A DNA stretch of 64,000 nucleotides from M3007 sp041736625 (GTDB taxonomy: Bacteria; Bacteroidota; Bacteroidia; Chitinophagales; Saprospiraceae): assembly GCA_041736625.1 (NCBI GenBank), contig JBGSTG010000119.1, positions 27,366-91,365 of the forward strand, read 5' to 3'. Below are positions 33,301 through 41,710 of this stretch, piece by piece. The position numbers and the translations under genes were made by a program. The notes under the pieces were generated by a model. That model did not search any database, was not told where the DNA came from, and saw only the letters and a program-made list of their open reading frames with translations. How positions within the stretch are numbered: position 1 is the stretch's first letter; every line of letters begins with the position of its first letter.

Positions 33301-35427
33301 GCTGTACAGGTATAGCGCATCGATAAAGCTGATGTTCACCGTGGCAAAATACGCGATGGCGCCCCGGTCCCGGGCAAGCACAAATTGCTCTCCCAGGCCC
33401 TTAAGCGGGGCCGTACAACGCCCGGAGGCGCAGCCGTTCACCATCATTATAGGATAGCGGTTTTTGTTGTTGTAGGCGTTCACCGAGCCGATGTCAAAGT
33501 CAACGGCAAAGGCCGCAGAGTGCCCAAAGATCATCCACAAGGCCACCCCTTCGTTTACCAGGTCCACCATTTGATCATAAGACGACAACTGAATCGGATC
33601 ATTGGAGGTTTTAAAAAAACTGAACACTTCGGCGCCGAATCGATTTTGCTCCAGCGTGGCAGCCATTTCGGCGGCGTAATCGCGGATGACCAGCTGTTCG
33701 GTGTTGAACCCGCCGCAATTGTGGATGACGCGTTTGCTCCAGCTCTTTCCCCTGATGTCTTGCGGCTGCGCGCCCAGTTCCTGCTCATGGCCCGTGATTT
33801 TGTCCAGATAATCCTTGATCTCCGAAGGTTTTTCCACCGCAAGGCGTCCCACAGCCAGAACCGGTCGGTTGAGCGAGGCGCCCTTCATGGAAAGGAGCAT
33901 GTCGGCGCCGAAATAGCCAAAGGAAGGCACGAAATAAACGGAATCAGCAAAAGTGGTCTGTTGAGCAGGCGTTCTGAAAGCCTCATAAGACATGCCCTTG
34001 CCAATGATGAGCAGGTATTTTGGGTTATCCCAGTTTTGGGTTACCCAATGGGAAAAATTCCGGATAGCGATGTTGTGATAACGCACACCGTAGGCAAATT
34101 GCTCGTACAGTTCGTCAACGTCGATTATAGTCACGCGGTGGTTCCCGCCGGCAGGGCTGCTTCGATAGTCTGCGTAGGCCTGCACGTGGTTGGCGCCGTT
34201 TTGGGTGGGGTCGGCGAGCAGGCGACGGTTGGTAAGGATGATGTAGTCGGCATCGACGTCCTTCAACTGCCTGAACTGCATGGCTACGGGAACGGCGTTT
34301 TTGACCGCGGTCTCCGTGGCTACCCAAATCCGCCGTTCGCCTTGCCCTTCGGGCAGGGCAAACCGTCCGGTGCTGCCGTCCCAGTCACCCTGAATGCGCA
34401 TGCGACTCGCCAAGTCGTAGAGCACCGGACCGCTTCCACCGGTCGGAAGGCCGGAAAGGGCCAGATGGCGCCTTCCTGGCGCAGGCGCCAGGGAAAAGCG
34501 GGCAAAAGGGCTGTTTTCAAAATCCGGCTCCCGGGCATACCGCAACTGAATGACCGACACGGCATTGTTATCGCCGCTGCCGGTAACGGAGGCCACATTT
34601 ACCTTGGTAGTGGGTCTGACGTGCGATACCGGGAGTGAAAACATGGTATCCACAATCCGCCAGCCGGAGAAGGAATCGAGGGTAAACAGGCTGTCGTTTA
34701 CCAGGATACGTTGCCTGTGTTCGCCCAGCTCACAGGCATACCGCACGCGCAGTGAAGCCGGCGGGCCATCCGGCCTGATCTTTCCCACGGTCAGGTTAAT
34801 CACCCGATTCGCATTGTAGCTCGTAGAAAATCCCTCTCCGTTGAACCAGGAGTAGGTGATTTGCGGAGTGATGCGTCGCTTGATGAAGTTGGTAGCGGAA
34901 ACGTTGTCGAGGGTAAACCAAACCCAGGGTTCCGGCGCCGGCAGGGCGGTCAGGTCATTGGGAACATCGGCGTACCGGAGCGGAGCGCCCGTTGTCTCCC
35001 AGGTCAGATAATAAGCACAGGTATCGTTGAATAGGCTGTATTCCGGATTGACCAATTCACCTTCAGGCTGTTCAAACAGGTGCCGGTCTACCGCACTGCG
35101 GTTTTTTTCGCCAAAAAATTCGAGATAATCACCCGGCCCCAGGCTTCCTGCTGTGCTGACGAACAGCGGCTCCTGCGCGCCATAACGGTACAGCCGGTAT
35201 TGGTCGGCCGGTATAGCGCCAACCGGCATGCCGGCATCTATTAGCGATTGATGCGTGATTCGGTAGAGTCCGTCTTCAGCGACCCGAATTTTATAATAGG
35301 TTCGGGAGTGGTCTATCCACTCATTCCCATACAGGGTGTCTGTGCCGTTCCACATCTGGGCGTGCACGCCGGTGTACGCCAAAAAGACAGACAATAAAGG
35401 AAACAGAAACTTGTGTATTTTGAGCAT
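30391..35427 (-). CDS. porU2: PorU2-type C25 gingipain-family protein of the type IX secretion system
   Basis: A 1678-residue secreted protein, signal peptide ending AYTGVHAQ. An N-terminal beta-rich region precedes a peptidase C25 (gingipain) domain at about 380-770. The catalytic His is in WMIFGHSAAF and the catalytic Cys in MVNGCASGRC, with YFATVNISFIDALY beyond. A long tail of Ig-like modules (about 770-1580) ends in a FlgD-Ig/sorting-like segment (FCWDGKDQYGDQLANGVYLY, GFGKMVLIR). Proteins of this architecture are named PorU2; PorU cleaves sorting domains and attaches cargo to A-LPS, while PorU2's own role is less clear. The frame opens at 35454, upstream of the likely transcription start; MLKIHKFLFPLL at 35427 gives the signal peptide. 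Confidence 0.9.
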   Translation of the reverse strand: MLKIHKFLFPLLSVFLAYTGVHAQMWNGTDTLYGNEWIDHSRTYYKIRVAEDGLYRITHQSLIDAGMPVGAIPADQYRLYRYGAQEPLFVSTAGSLGPGDYLEFFGEKNRSAVDRHLFEQPEGELVNPEYSLFNDTCAYYLTWETTGAPLRYADVPNDLTALPAPEPWVWFTLDNVSATNFIKRRITPQITYSWFNGEGFSTSYNANRVINLTVGKIRPDGPPASLRVRYACELGEHRQRILVNDSLFTLDSFSGWRIVDTMFSLPVSHVRPTTKVNVASVTGSGDNNAVSVIQLRYAREPDFENSPFARFSLAPAPGRRHLALSGLPTGGSGPVLYDLASRMRIQGDWDGSTGRFALPEGQGERRIWVATETAVKNAVPVAMQFRQLKDVDADYIILTNRRLLADPTQNGANHVQAYADYRSSPAGGNHRVTIIDVDELYEQFAYGVRYHNIAIRNFSHWVTQNWDNPKYLLIIGKGMSYEAFRTPAQQTTFADSVYFVPSFGYFGADMLLSMKGASLNRPVLAVGRLAVEKPSEIKDYLDKITGHEQELGAQPQDIRGKSWSKRVIHNCGGFNTEQLVIRDYAAEMAATLEQNRFGAEVFSFFKTSNDPIQLSSYDQMVDLVNEGVALWMIFGHSAAFAVDFDIGSVNAYNNKNRYPIMMVNGCASGRCTAPLKGLGEQFVLARDRGAIAYFATVNISFIDALYLYSKALYGRAGGDDYGQGIGIALQNATGEMVKSSYSGLTAVAHQYQLQGDPAVKLYAHPGPDYVVDLESVEVNPNPVSLDADKYQVSFEVRNIGEHVPGTLDLKVSQGLPGGALVLDRLSDSVPAPANRVKLTYALPNTDSRAGINRLFVDLDTENRLAEQPPAAEGNNQLTDVTGEKGVDVVFFSNDVQLLAPDAYAIVNNPDVLLGATTFSLTAPVQRYLFEMDTAFTFDSPFKKNTVIQQSGGLLTWRPPVNWENNTVYYWRAARDSLVNGVIPWRTRSFIYLQNSPDGWNQSVYGQYRDNPRINLNADDPAERLDFLDNASNLSLSVAYMDATRYMGFQNSYYEGFYGQYGWSIRGINRGVGVVMLDPVTGRFVPNEPQSPWNTGKAPKFYYWFNTWLPDGRRDLMNFLQYHVPDGYLTGLFAVNRPTDSVGYDPRAWAADSVVYGQNLFTVLESLGAKKVRELPGYTKAPWAYGLIFKKNDPNFTPVDTIARTLNDQFEIRGAIAAKWPTGAFETALVGPAKGWKSLHWQPGDRDDPDEYEKLTVYGVRGENVPDTLLMQFNTGIDTGLQQFSAKDFPRLRLRYDGLDSTNRTFTLSRYMRILYDAIPEGALAPGAGMVMPPDTLQTGEFLRAGMAFVNISTTDMDSVLVLFRVQDAANQQVSVYERYLPLLSRDTLQTQVEFDTRQLAPGAQRLLIDVNPDNDQPEQYHYNNVWIKDFFVSRDDRNPILDVTFDGVHILDGDLISPRPTVVVSLKDDNPYLPMSDTSTFSLQLEHPDGSVHQIAFADPAVTFFPADPAQLPKKNTARLEWRPQFAADGDYRLLVNGRDAAGNPSADLDYAIRFSVVSQASLGNILNYPNPFSTSTCFVYTMTGNEPPTRFNLQIMTVSGRVVREVTQFEFGEFKTGTHQSEFCWDGKDQYGDQLANGVYLYRVIAKKADGSDYPVREDSRIDGYFKNGFGKMVLIR

Positions 35428-35451
35428 ACTTTGCGCGACATTTGGGTGGCA

Positions 35452-35459
35452 CAAAGATA
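35452..35459 (-). promoter_or_regulatory. candidate promoter -7 element for porU2
   Basis: Minus strand reads TATCTTTG, an exact TAnnTTTG match, placing transcription start about 18 bases before the ATG at 35427. It therefore argues against the longer start at 35454. Confidence 0.45.
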
Positions 35460-35501
35460 CCCTTTGCCAACCAGCAATCGGATATTGTCTGCAAGACCTT
35501 T

Positions 35502-36638
35502 ATGTTTAATTCAGGCAAAAATACCCTTGTGCCGGAAAAGAGCCTTTTAGCGGCATTGCATTGGATTCGGGCGAGTTTCAGGGCCACCGGCTTCCGGGGT
35601 TCCGCCCACAGCTACATGCCCCTTATCGGCTGGAAACCTGCGTACCCCGAGACCAGCGGCTACCTGGTGGAAACACTGGTTGAAACCTCGCGGTTGCCGG
35701 GACAGGCAGACCTGGCTGAGCTGGCACGGACATGTCTGAACTGGCTATGCGACATCCAGCTCCCTTCAGGCGCTTTCACTGCCCACACGGTAGAATACCG
35801 GACCCCCAGTGTATTCAACACTTCGCAGGTGCTGCTCGGCTTTGCCAAAGGACTACAAGAACCCGGGCTGGGTAACGCCGAGGAAAAACTTCGATGGACC
35901 ACCGCCGGCACAAGGGCGTTGCATTGGCTCATAGAAAACCATGTGCCGGGCAAGGGCTGGCCTGCCGGTGCTTACGTGCCGGACAATGCCGATCCCAGTT
36001 ACTATACGCGTGTATTGTGGGGTATGGCACGCATGGCGCAAGTGTTGGAGACAGACTCAGCCGATGCACTGATCCGCAGTGCGCTCCTCCGCTATGCAGG
36101 TCGGATTACACCCGCAGGCGGACTGCGGAATTGGGGTTTTTGGCCGGATAAGCCCGCCCACACCCATACCATAGCGTATGCACTCGACGGCCTATGGCGA
36201 ACAGCCGTGCTCCTGCAAGAAAAGGATATCGAAGAACAAGCGGTTGCCATGACACGCACCCTGCTGGAGGTGAGGCGGCGGCATGATCGTACGGCCGGTG
36301 CCTACGCGGAGGACTGGACACCCCGGCTGAATTACTTTTGTGTCACCGGAAACGCCCAGCTTAGCCTGTTGGTGGCTGAAATGGGCCAGTCGATCCGCAG
36401 CCAGGATTGGCACGTACTGGCACTCGAAGTATTTGGTGAAGTGGCACACGCGCAATGTCTCCTGCGCGGGTCGCCCGTTTATGGCGGCATTCCCGGTTCC
36501 ATACCGTTTAGTGGGCCCTATTTGCGTTTTCGCTATCCGAACTGGGCAGCCAAATTTTGGATTGACGCCATATGGGTACTTTATCCAGCGCATTTTGCAC
36601 TCACGCCGGTTTCATCATCATCCCGGGAACCCTCCTGA
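35502..36638 (+). CDS. alpha/alpha-toroid (prenyltransferase/squalene-oxidase-like) protein
   Basis: A 378-residue soluble protein made of repeating helical hairpins with Trp/Gly-rich turns (YPETSGYLVETL, LPSGAFTAHTVEYRTPSVFNT, AYVPDNADPSYYTRVLWGM, WTPRLNYFCVTGNAQLSLL, FRYPNWAAKFWIDA). This is the pattern of an alpha/alpha toroid as in squalene cyclases, prenyltransferases and several glycan-processing enzymes. It lacks the DxDD motif of cyclases. Relatives often sit in exopolysaccharide clusters, consistent with the flippase nearby. Start at 35502 (MFNSGKNTL) is preferred to 35442. Divergent from porU2; its end overlaps by 38 bases the end of the convergent gene at 36601. Confidence 0.7.
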   Translation: MFNSGKNTLVPEKSLLAALHWIRASFRATGFRGSAHSYMPLIGWKPAYPETSGYLVETLVETSRLPGQADLAELARTCLNWLCDIQLPSGAFTAHTVEYRTPSVFNTSQVLLGFAKGLQEPGLGNAEEKLRWTTAGTRALHWLIENHVPGKGWPAGAYVPDNADPSYYTRVLWGMARMAQVLETDSADALIRSALLRYAGRITPAGGLRNWGFWPDKPAHTHTIAYALDGLWRTAVLLQEKDIEEQAVAMTRTLLEVRRRHDRTAGAYAEDWTPRLNYFCVTGNAQLSLLVAEMGQSIRSQDWHVLALEVFGEVAHAQCLLRGSPVYGGIPGSIPFSGPYLRFRYPNWAAKFWIDAIWVLYPAHFALTPVSSSSREPS

Positions 36639-38139
36639 GCAGCTCCCGTTGCCGGTCTGTGAGGTAAATGATAGCATCGACTTCCTCGGAACCGGAAATG
36701 TTGTAAAAACCGGTGCCGGGGTGCCTTTCGGTGTTTGCTCGCTGCACCAGCCGCCAAAACGCAGGGTCGCAGGAGGTATCCATCTGCAACAACATGGCGG
36801 AGTAATATTTTCCCCGGAGGGTAAAGCTGAGGTGCGACGGGGTGTCCAGGTTCGGATCGTATTCATCAGAAATGTCCTCGGGTGCGAACTTTCCGTGTGA
36901 AATAGCCTGCAGTTGCAACAACAAATGCGCATACGGCGCTTCGGTCAGCCCTGTTTCCCCATCAAAAAAAAGCAACATATTAGGAAAAGCCGACAGCAGA
37001 TCAACGTAATCCGTCAGATCACCCTGAAATGCCCATTCGCCACGGTTGAAAATTTCTTGCGGGGTCAGATAATCAAACAGGCCGGCCGCTGAAAACTGGG
37101 CAATGGCCTTGCGCCAATGCTCTGTTCCGTGCACCGGATGGAACGGTTCGTTACTCAGATCAATATAAGGCTTCAGAAAGACCGGGTCGTAACGGCGAAG
37201 CACCGCAGCTTGTTTCTCCTGAAGCGCTATGATGCCCCAGCGCTTGCCTTGATCGTTCGTGTTGAACGGCAGCGTTGGCATACGTACCAGGTGCAGCCGA
37301 TAAGGCGATCGCTGATCAACCAGGTACTTGTTGAAAATTTTGTAGTATGATTTTTCATCAATGGACAAGATTGGATCCCGCCCCGTTTCGTGCCGCGCCA
37401 CCTGGCTGCGCATGCGGTAAAATCCGCCATGGATGGTCATTTGGACGCAAATGGTGTCGGATTGCCCCTGTTCAGCATCCACCCATGACCACGCAAATTC
37501 CTCAAATACCAGTTCAGGCAAAACTGATGCCGTCTGCCTGTGCAATTCGAGCAGCCACTCGACTGCCGTCCCGTTTTCCGGCGACGGACTCAGCATCAGG
37601 CTGTTATTGCACGCCTGCAGCAATAAATAATGATCCTTGACGGCCCCCGCATCTATTTGTTTTCGCCAATAGTCCGCCCGCAGCGGGTCGGCGATCCTGG
37701 CCTGCTGCAGTTCATCGAGAAAGAGGTGCAGTTTATCCGGCATGACGTACTCGTCGTACAAAGCAACGGCGGAAGCCATGCCCAGCAAGTCGGCTTCCGA
37801 CAGGCCTTTCTCTCGGGAGGCCCAGTGGAGCAGCGCCTTTTCTTCCTCCGCCGACAGCAACCGGGCCTTGCGCAAAAGCCTGACGACGTTGGACACATCG
37901 GCTGTGGCGCCGTCGCCGCGCGACATCAGGGGTTGAAATCCTACCACTTCCATAAAAGCTGTTCTCCGGCTGGCCAAAAATGCCAAAACCGTCGCCGGTG
38001 TCATCGGTTGATACCGTTCGCGCGCGTATTGCTCGAGCAAAGGAAAATCCTGCGCCTGCACAAGACCAGAGGACAACAGGGCAGAGAACACCTCAGCCAT
38101 TCGGTGCGACGATGGTTCCACCACTTTAGTATTCATCAT
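36601..38139 (-). CDS. hypothetical protein of about 512 residues
   Basis: I do not recognise this protein. It has no signal peptide or membrane helix and mixed alpha/beta composition. Visible features are a helical N-terminal third (MAEVFSALLSSGLVQAQDF, LRKARLLSAEEEKALLHW), a middle with FAWSWVDAEQGQSDTICVQM and ILSIDEKSYYKIFNKYL, and a C-terminal FYNISGSEEVDAIIYLTDRQ. The start is uncertain: the frame opens at 38226, but MMNTKVVEPSS at 38139 begins the more protein-like part. Codon use looks like the neighbours. Its 3' end overlaps the toroid gene's 3' end by 38 bases. Confidence 0.65.
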   Translation of the reverse strand: MMNTKVVEPSSHRMAEVFSALLSSGLVQAQDFPLLEQYARERYQPMTPATVLAFLASRRTAFMEVVGFQPLMSRGDGATADVSNVVRLLRKARLLSAEEEKALLHWASREKGLSEADLLGMASAVALYDEYVMPDKLHLFLDELQQARIADPLRADYWRKQIDAGAVKDHYLLLQACNNSLMLSPSPENGTAVEWLLELHRQTASVLPELVFEEFAWSWVDAEQGQSDTICVQMTIHGGFYRMRSQVARHETGRDPILSIDEKSYYKIFNKYLVDQRSPYRLHLVRMPTLPFNTNDQGKRWGIIALQEKQAAVLRRYDPVFLKPYIDLSNEPFHPVHGTEHWRKAIAQFSAAGLFDYLTPQEIFNRGEWAFQGDLTDYVDLLSAFPNMLLFFDGETGLTEAPYAHLLLQLQAISHGKFAPEDISDEYDPNLDTPSHLSFTLRGKYYSAMLLQMDTSCDPAFWRLVQRANTERHPGTGFYNISGSEEVDAIIYLTDRQRELLRRVPGMMMKPA

Positions 38140-38319
38140 TTCTACAGGTTTTCCAGCAGCCAAAAATCCAAAATTCTTCCCGTGGCAGGAAAGGGATTGC
38201 AAAAGACTTTGCAATGTAGTGAGCAAAACCGTTAAAATGCAAATATCTACCGAAAAAAAAACGAAACTGACCGCTATTTGGCAAAATGGGCATTTGATGA
38301 ATGCGGTGCGGGACGATTG

Positions 38320-39333
38320 TCAGAACAATGTGCCGCCGGTTGGGCGTCCGGGTACGCCGAGGTGCCGGTATGCTTTTTCGCTTGCGACTCGCCCTCTGGG
38401 CGTGCGTTGGAGGAATCCTTCCATGATCAGGAACGGTTCGTGGACCTCCTCGATGGTGCCGGCTTCTTCTCCCACAGCAGTTGCCAGGGTGGTAAGTCCC
38501 ACCGGTCCTCCCTTGAATTTGTGGATGATGGCGCTCAGGATTCGATTGTCCATTTCATCGAGCCCGTATTCGTCCACATCCAATGCCCGGAGGGCATAAT
38601 TGGCGATCTCCTGATCCACCTGCCCATTGCCTTTTATCTGCGCAAAATCCCGCACCCTTCGCAAAAGGGCATTGGCGACACGGGGCGTCCCGCGACTTCG
38701 CCGGGCAATTTCGACCGCGCCCTCTGGTAAAATGGGTATGTCGAGCAGCGAGGCGGAGCGATACAGGATGCGCTCAAGGGTAGCTGCGTCGTAGTAATCC
38801 AGGTGGCAGGAGATGCCGAAACGCGCCCTGAGCGGAGCCGTTAAAAGCCCCATGCGCGTAGTAGCGCCTACGAGTGTGAACGGGTTGAGGGTGATCTGGA
38901 TGCTTCGCGCGTTGGGGCCGGAATCGATCATAATATCGATCCTGAAATCTTCCATCGCAGAGTACAAATATTCTTCGATCACGGTATTCAGGCGATGGAT
39001 TTCGTCGATAAACAACACATCACCCGGTTCCAGGTTGGTCAGGATGCCGGCCAGGTCTCCAGGCTTCTCCAGGACCGGGCCCGACGACATCTTCATGTTG
39101 GCCCCTAACTCATTGGCTATGATGTGCGAAAGGGTTGTTTTGCCCAGGCCGGGCGGCCCATGCAACAACACGTGGTCCATGGCTTCCCCTCGCTGACGGG
39201 CAGCCTGAATAAATACGGTGAGGTTGTCAACGAGTTTCTGTTGTCCGCTGAACTCCTCCAGCAAACGCGGGCGGAGGGCTTTTTCAATTTGCCGGTCTTC
39301 GCCTTGCGGATCGTGTGCCAGGGCTTTGGACAA
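38320..39333 (-). CDS. ruvB: Holliday junction branch migration helicase RuvB
   Basis: The hexameric AAA+ motor that drives RuvA-bound Holliday junctions in recombination repair. 337 residues, family length. Walker A GPPGLGKTT at 59-67, Walker B LFIDEIHRL at about 106-114, sensor GATTRMGLL, and the C-terminal winged helix ending HLGVPGRP. RPRLLEEFSGQ near residue 21-31 is the conserved N-terminal motif. Not next to ruvA or ruvC here, as usual in Bacteroidota. A candidate promoter lies 140 bases upstream. Confidence 0.98.
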   Translation of the reverse strand: MSKALAHDPQGEDRQIEKALRPRLLEEFSGQQKLVDNLTVFIQAARQRGEAMDHVLLHGPPGLGKTTLSHIIANELGANMKMSSGPVLEKPGDLAGILTNLEPGDVLFIDEIHRLNTVIEEYLYSAMEDFRIDIMIDSGPNARSIQITLNPFTLVGATTRMGLLTAPLRARFGISCHLDYYDAATLERILYRSASLLDIPILPEGAVEIARRSRGTPRVANALLRRVRDFAQIKGNGQVDQEIANYALRALDVDEYGLDEMDNRILSAIIHKFKGGPVGLTTLATAVGEEAGTIEEVHEPFLIMEGFLQRTPRGRVASEKAYRHLGVPGRPTGGTLF

Positions 39334-39473
39334 AATAGGGAAAGAAGGTTAGAACGTTGCGACCATCACAACGTCATCGGCAATCCAGTCTGGAAGTAAC
39401 ATCGTTTGCATATTGAGATATTAGACGAAGGACGGCCGAATTTATTACATGCGCTGAGCAAAAAAAGTTTTTG

Positions 39474-39481
39474 CAAATATA
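39474..39481 (-). promoter_or_regulatory. candidate promoter -7 element for ruvB
   Basis: Minus strand reads TATATTTG, an exact TAnnTTTG match just outside the folK stop, giving a leader of about 135 bases before ruvB. No well-spaced -33 TTG. Confidence 0.35.
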
Positions 39482-39487
39482 CAATAT

Positions 39488-39997
39488 TTATTGGTTCAGC
39501 TGCACCACCTCAGAATTATCGGTACAATTCATGTACAGTTCATCAATGGGCTGCTTGAACACCGGATGTTCCAATTCCGGATCAATCTCCATGAGCGGCA
39601 CCAGCACAAAGGCCCGCTTGTGCAATTCAGGATGCGGGATTTCAAGTCCTTTGTCGCGTACAATTCGCTTGCCATAGAAAAGAATGTCCACATCAATGGC
39701 CCGGGGCCCCCACTTCTCTACGTGTTCGCGCCCCATTTCTTTTTCAATTTTGGCGATCGACAACAACACCCCCCGGGGATCCTGCGTCGTGTTGGCCATC
39801 ACCACCATATTCAGAAACGGGGGCTGTTCGGGTAGCCCCCACGGCTGCGTTTCGTAAATACTGCTTCGTTTGGCAATTTTTCCAATGTAGTTATCAATCA
39901 AAACCTGAACTTTTTTCAGTGCCTCCCGGCGATCCCCGAGGTTGGCGCCCAGGCCCAGGTAAACATTGATGTATCGTTTGTGCGTATGTATCTGCAT
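39488..39997 (-). CDS. folK: 2-amino-4-hydroxy-6-hydroxymethyldihydropteridine diphosphokinase
   Basis: Transfers pyrophosphate from ATP to 6-hydroxymethyl-dihydropterin in folate synthesis. The 169 residues show the family signatures: VYLGLGANLGDRREAL near the N-terminus, SIYETQPWG (pterin-binding), and GPRAIDVDILFYG (metal-binding DxD), followed by IPHPELHKRAFVL. Monofunctional and of normal length. Transcribed divergently from the coiled-coil lipoprotein, with both promoters recognisable. Confidence 0.97.
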   Translation of the reverse strand: MQIHTHKRYINVYLGLGANLGDRREALKKVQVLIDNYIGKIAKRSSIYETQPWGLPEQPPFLNMVVMANTTQDPRGVLLSIAKIEKEMGREHVEKWGPRAIDVDILFYGKRIVRDKGLEIPHPELHKRAFVLVPLMEIDPELEHPVFKQPIDELYMNCTDNSEVVQLNQ

Positions 39998-40016
39998 GTG
40001 CGTTTCGAAAGGATTG

Positions 40017-40047
40017 CAAAGATAGCACTATTCAGGTTCACTGGCAA
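40017..40047 (-). promoter_or_regulatory. candidate folK promoter
   Basis: On the minus strand, -7 TATCTTTG (40017-40024) and -33 TTG (40045-40047) are separated by 20 bases, a full match to the Bacteroidota promoter layout. Transcription would start about 13 bases before the folK ATG. It overlaps the promoter region of the divergent lipoprotein gene. Confidence 0.55.
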
Positions 40048-40053
40048 ATGCAT

Positions 40054-40061
40054 TACCTTTG
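40054..40061 (+). promoter_or_regulatory. candidate -7 element for the lipoprotein at 40098
   Basis: TACCTTTG is an exact TAnnTTTG match, giving a leader of about 30 bases before the ATG at 40098. It also argues against the longer start at 40059, which would precede the transcript. Confidence 0.45.
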
Positions 40062-40097
40062 CACGCGAAATTGATTACCTTTCAAAAAAACACACGC

Positions 40098-40835
40098 ATG
40101 ATGAGCAGCAAATATGTTATCCCCGCCCTGTTTTCCTTACTGTTGATGGGCGCTTGCGGCAACAAAGTAGACGAGACCGTCGTCAGCAACATCCAGGATC
40201 TATCTGGAAAAGTGGATACCGGCAAATCGGAAATGGCGCCGCTGTCAGAAAAAACCCAGGCCCTTGTCTCCAAACTGCAACTGGTGCCCCTGGATGTGCA
40301 GGCCAAAAAAGAGTTTGTAGACTTTTACAAATTCGCCAAAGCGGTCACCACCAAAAAAGAGTTGATGGAAGCCTCGTACAACGAGCTGCAAACGCAATTA
40401 TCGGACATCGAAGAAAACTATCGCTCCGGAAAGGTCAAAAAAGAAGAGATTACTGCTGAATTGAGCAATATCAACGCCCAGATAGAGGGTATCCGCTATT
40501 CCGTACCCAAGATCATGCATATATCGGATAGCCTGTCAGGCGCTTATGACCAAATGGCGGCTGGTGCAACGGGTACTCCCCAGCCCGTAACCCTGTCCGA
40601 CGCCGGAGGTATGCTGGCGCCAAACGCCGCACCGGGCGCGCTCGCCGCACCGGCCCCCGGTGCTGCGGCAACCATGTCGCCAACCGACGGAGCGAAATCG
40701 GGCAGCGGCGGAGCAACCTCTCCGTTGGGCTCAGGGACGGCCCCCGCAGCGAATGACGCCAAAAAGCTTCCGTCAGAAAAGGATGGTACGATCAAAACGG
40801 GTAAAAAGTCCGAGACAAGTATCATCAACCAATAA
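40098..40835 (+). CDS. coiled-coil lipoprotein with low-complexity tail
   Basis: A 245-residue lipoprotein: signal peptide with lipobox LLMGAC (Cys at about 20), then a long charged helical region (about 25-150; KVDTGKSEMAPLSEKTQALV, YNELQTQLSDIEENY, KVKKEEITAELSNIN) with heptad character. The last 75 residues are Ala/Pro/Gly/Ser-rich (PNAAPGALAAPAPGAAATM), ending in a Lys-rich TIKTGKKSETSIINQ. This architecture suggests an envelope-anchored spacer or scaffold; no family is recognised. ATG at 40098 follows the predicted transcription start. Confidence 0.75.
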   Translation: MMSSKYVIPALFSLLLMGACGNKVDETVVSNIQDLSGKVDTGKSEMAPLSEKTQALVSKLQLVPLDVQAKKEFVDFYKFAKAVTTKKELMEASYNELQTQLSDIEENYRSGKVKKEEITAELSNINAQIEGIRYSVPKIMHISDSLSGAYDQMAAGATGTPQPVTLSDAGGMLAPNAAPGALAAPAPGAAATMSPTDGAKSGSGGATSPLGSGTAPAANDAKKLPSEKDGTIKTGKKSETSIINQ

Positions 40836-40849
40836 ATCCGAACAAGCGC

Positions 40850-41710
40850 TTACTTGTTGGACAACCACTCGGCAATCTTGGCAGCCATCTGCGGATTGTC
40901 GTGCGCAAACCGCATGGCGTCCAGGTGGGTTCTGCCGTTTATCGTCCACAACTCTATTGCCTCCTTCGCCGGGTAACGCTCGACGAAGGAGGCACTGCAT
41001 GGATAAGGAACGATAGCGTCTTCGGGACAATGCGTGATCAAGGCCGGGAGCTTCTCGTCCGGTGCCAGGTGGTTCACCGGATTGGCCTCTTGAAAAGCAT
41101 CCGAACCCTTTTCCCCGCCTGCGTACGACTCCAGGGCCTGGAAAGGTGGCAGGTGATCCAGATCGAGCGGGCCGGCTATCGACAAAAAGCCGGTGATGCT
41201 CCCGTCGTCCAGACCAGCATCCCGACGCCGGCGTTGATCAAAAGCCAGGTGCGCCGTTAACGTGGCCCCGGCGGAGGAGCCGCTGAGCAAAATCGGCGTG
41301 TTCCCCCAGCCTCGCTCATGGGTCCATCCCCGAACCGCGTGAATGGCCGACACCATATCCGCCATCATGTGTGTGTGATGAAAACGGGGCGAAAGCCGGT
41401 AAGCCGGCATGACCACGTGAAAACCTTGTTTGAGAAAAAACGCGGTGACGTCCGGATACATGCCGGGGAAACCGTTGCGCCAGGCGCCGCCATGCACAAA
41501 AAACAGTACGCTGTGCCGCTTGGGTCTGGGATTTTCCCATACCAGCATGTACTGGCGCCGGTGATCGCCATACCGAACGCGTTCGGGTGGATGCATGCGT
41601 GGGGACATCAGCATGTGCCGGGCCATCCGGCCCGGAATTTCGAACAATTGCCTCAACAATTCCGGATGAACAAGTGATAGATCGGCCAACGGATTACGAC
41701 TAAGGTCCAT
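40850..41710 (-). CDS. alpha/beta hydrolase (HSL-like esterase)
   Basis: A 286-residue esterase of the hormone-sensitive lipase type. The oxyanion-hole motif HGGAW is at 73-77 and the nucleophile elbow GSSAG at 144-148 (S146). The acid is likely in PEDAIVP and the His in GRTHLDAM near the C-terminus. No signal peptide from the chosen ATG (MDLSRNPLADL); the frame opens 8 codons earlier. Substrate unknown; small acyl esters are typical. Convergent with the lipoprotein (14-base gap) and divergent from the SprB-like gene. Confidence 0.9.
   Translation of the reverse strand: MDLSRNPLADLSLVHPELLRQLFEIPGRMARHMLMSPRMHPPERVRYGDHRRQYMLVWENPRPKRHSVLFFVHGGAWRNGFPGMYPDVTAFFLKQGFHVVMPAYRLSPRFHHTHMMADMVSAIHAVRGWTHERGWGNTPILLSGSSAGATLTAHLAFDQRRRRDAGLDDGSITGFLSIAGPLDLDHLPPFQALESYAGGEKGSDAFQEANPVNHLAPDEKLPALITHCPEDAIVPYPCSASFVERYPAKEAIELWTINGRTHLDAMRFAHDNPQMAAKIAEWLSNK

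Noticed and set aside
38196..38215. Small hairpin ATTGCAAA-AGAC-TTTGCAAT upstream of the hypothetical gene
   Set aside because: Only 8 AT-rich pairs, inside the possible 5' extension of the gene at 36601; not distinguishable from chance.
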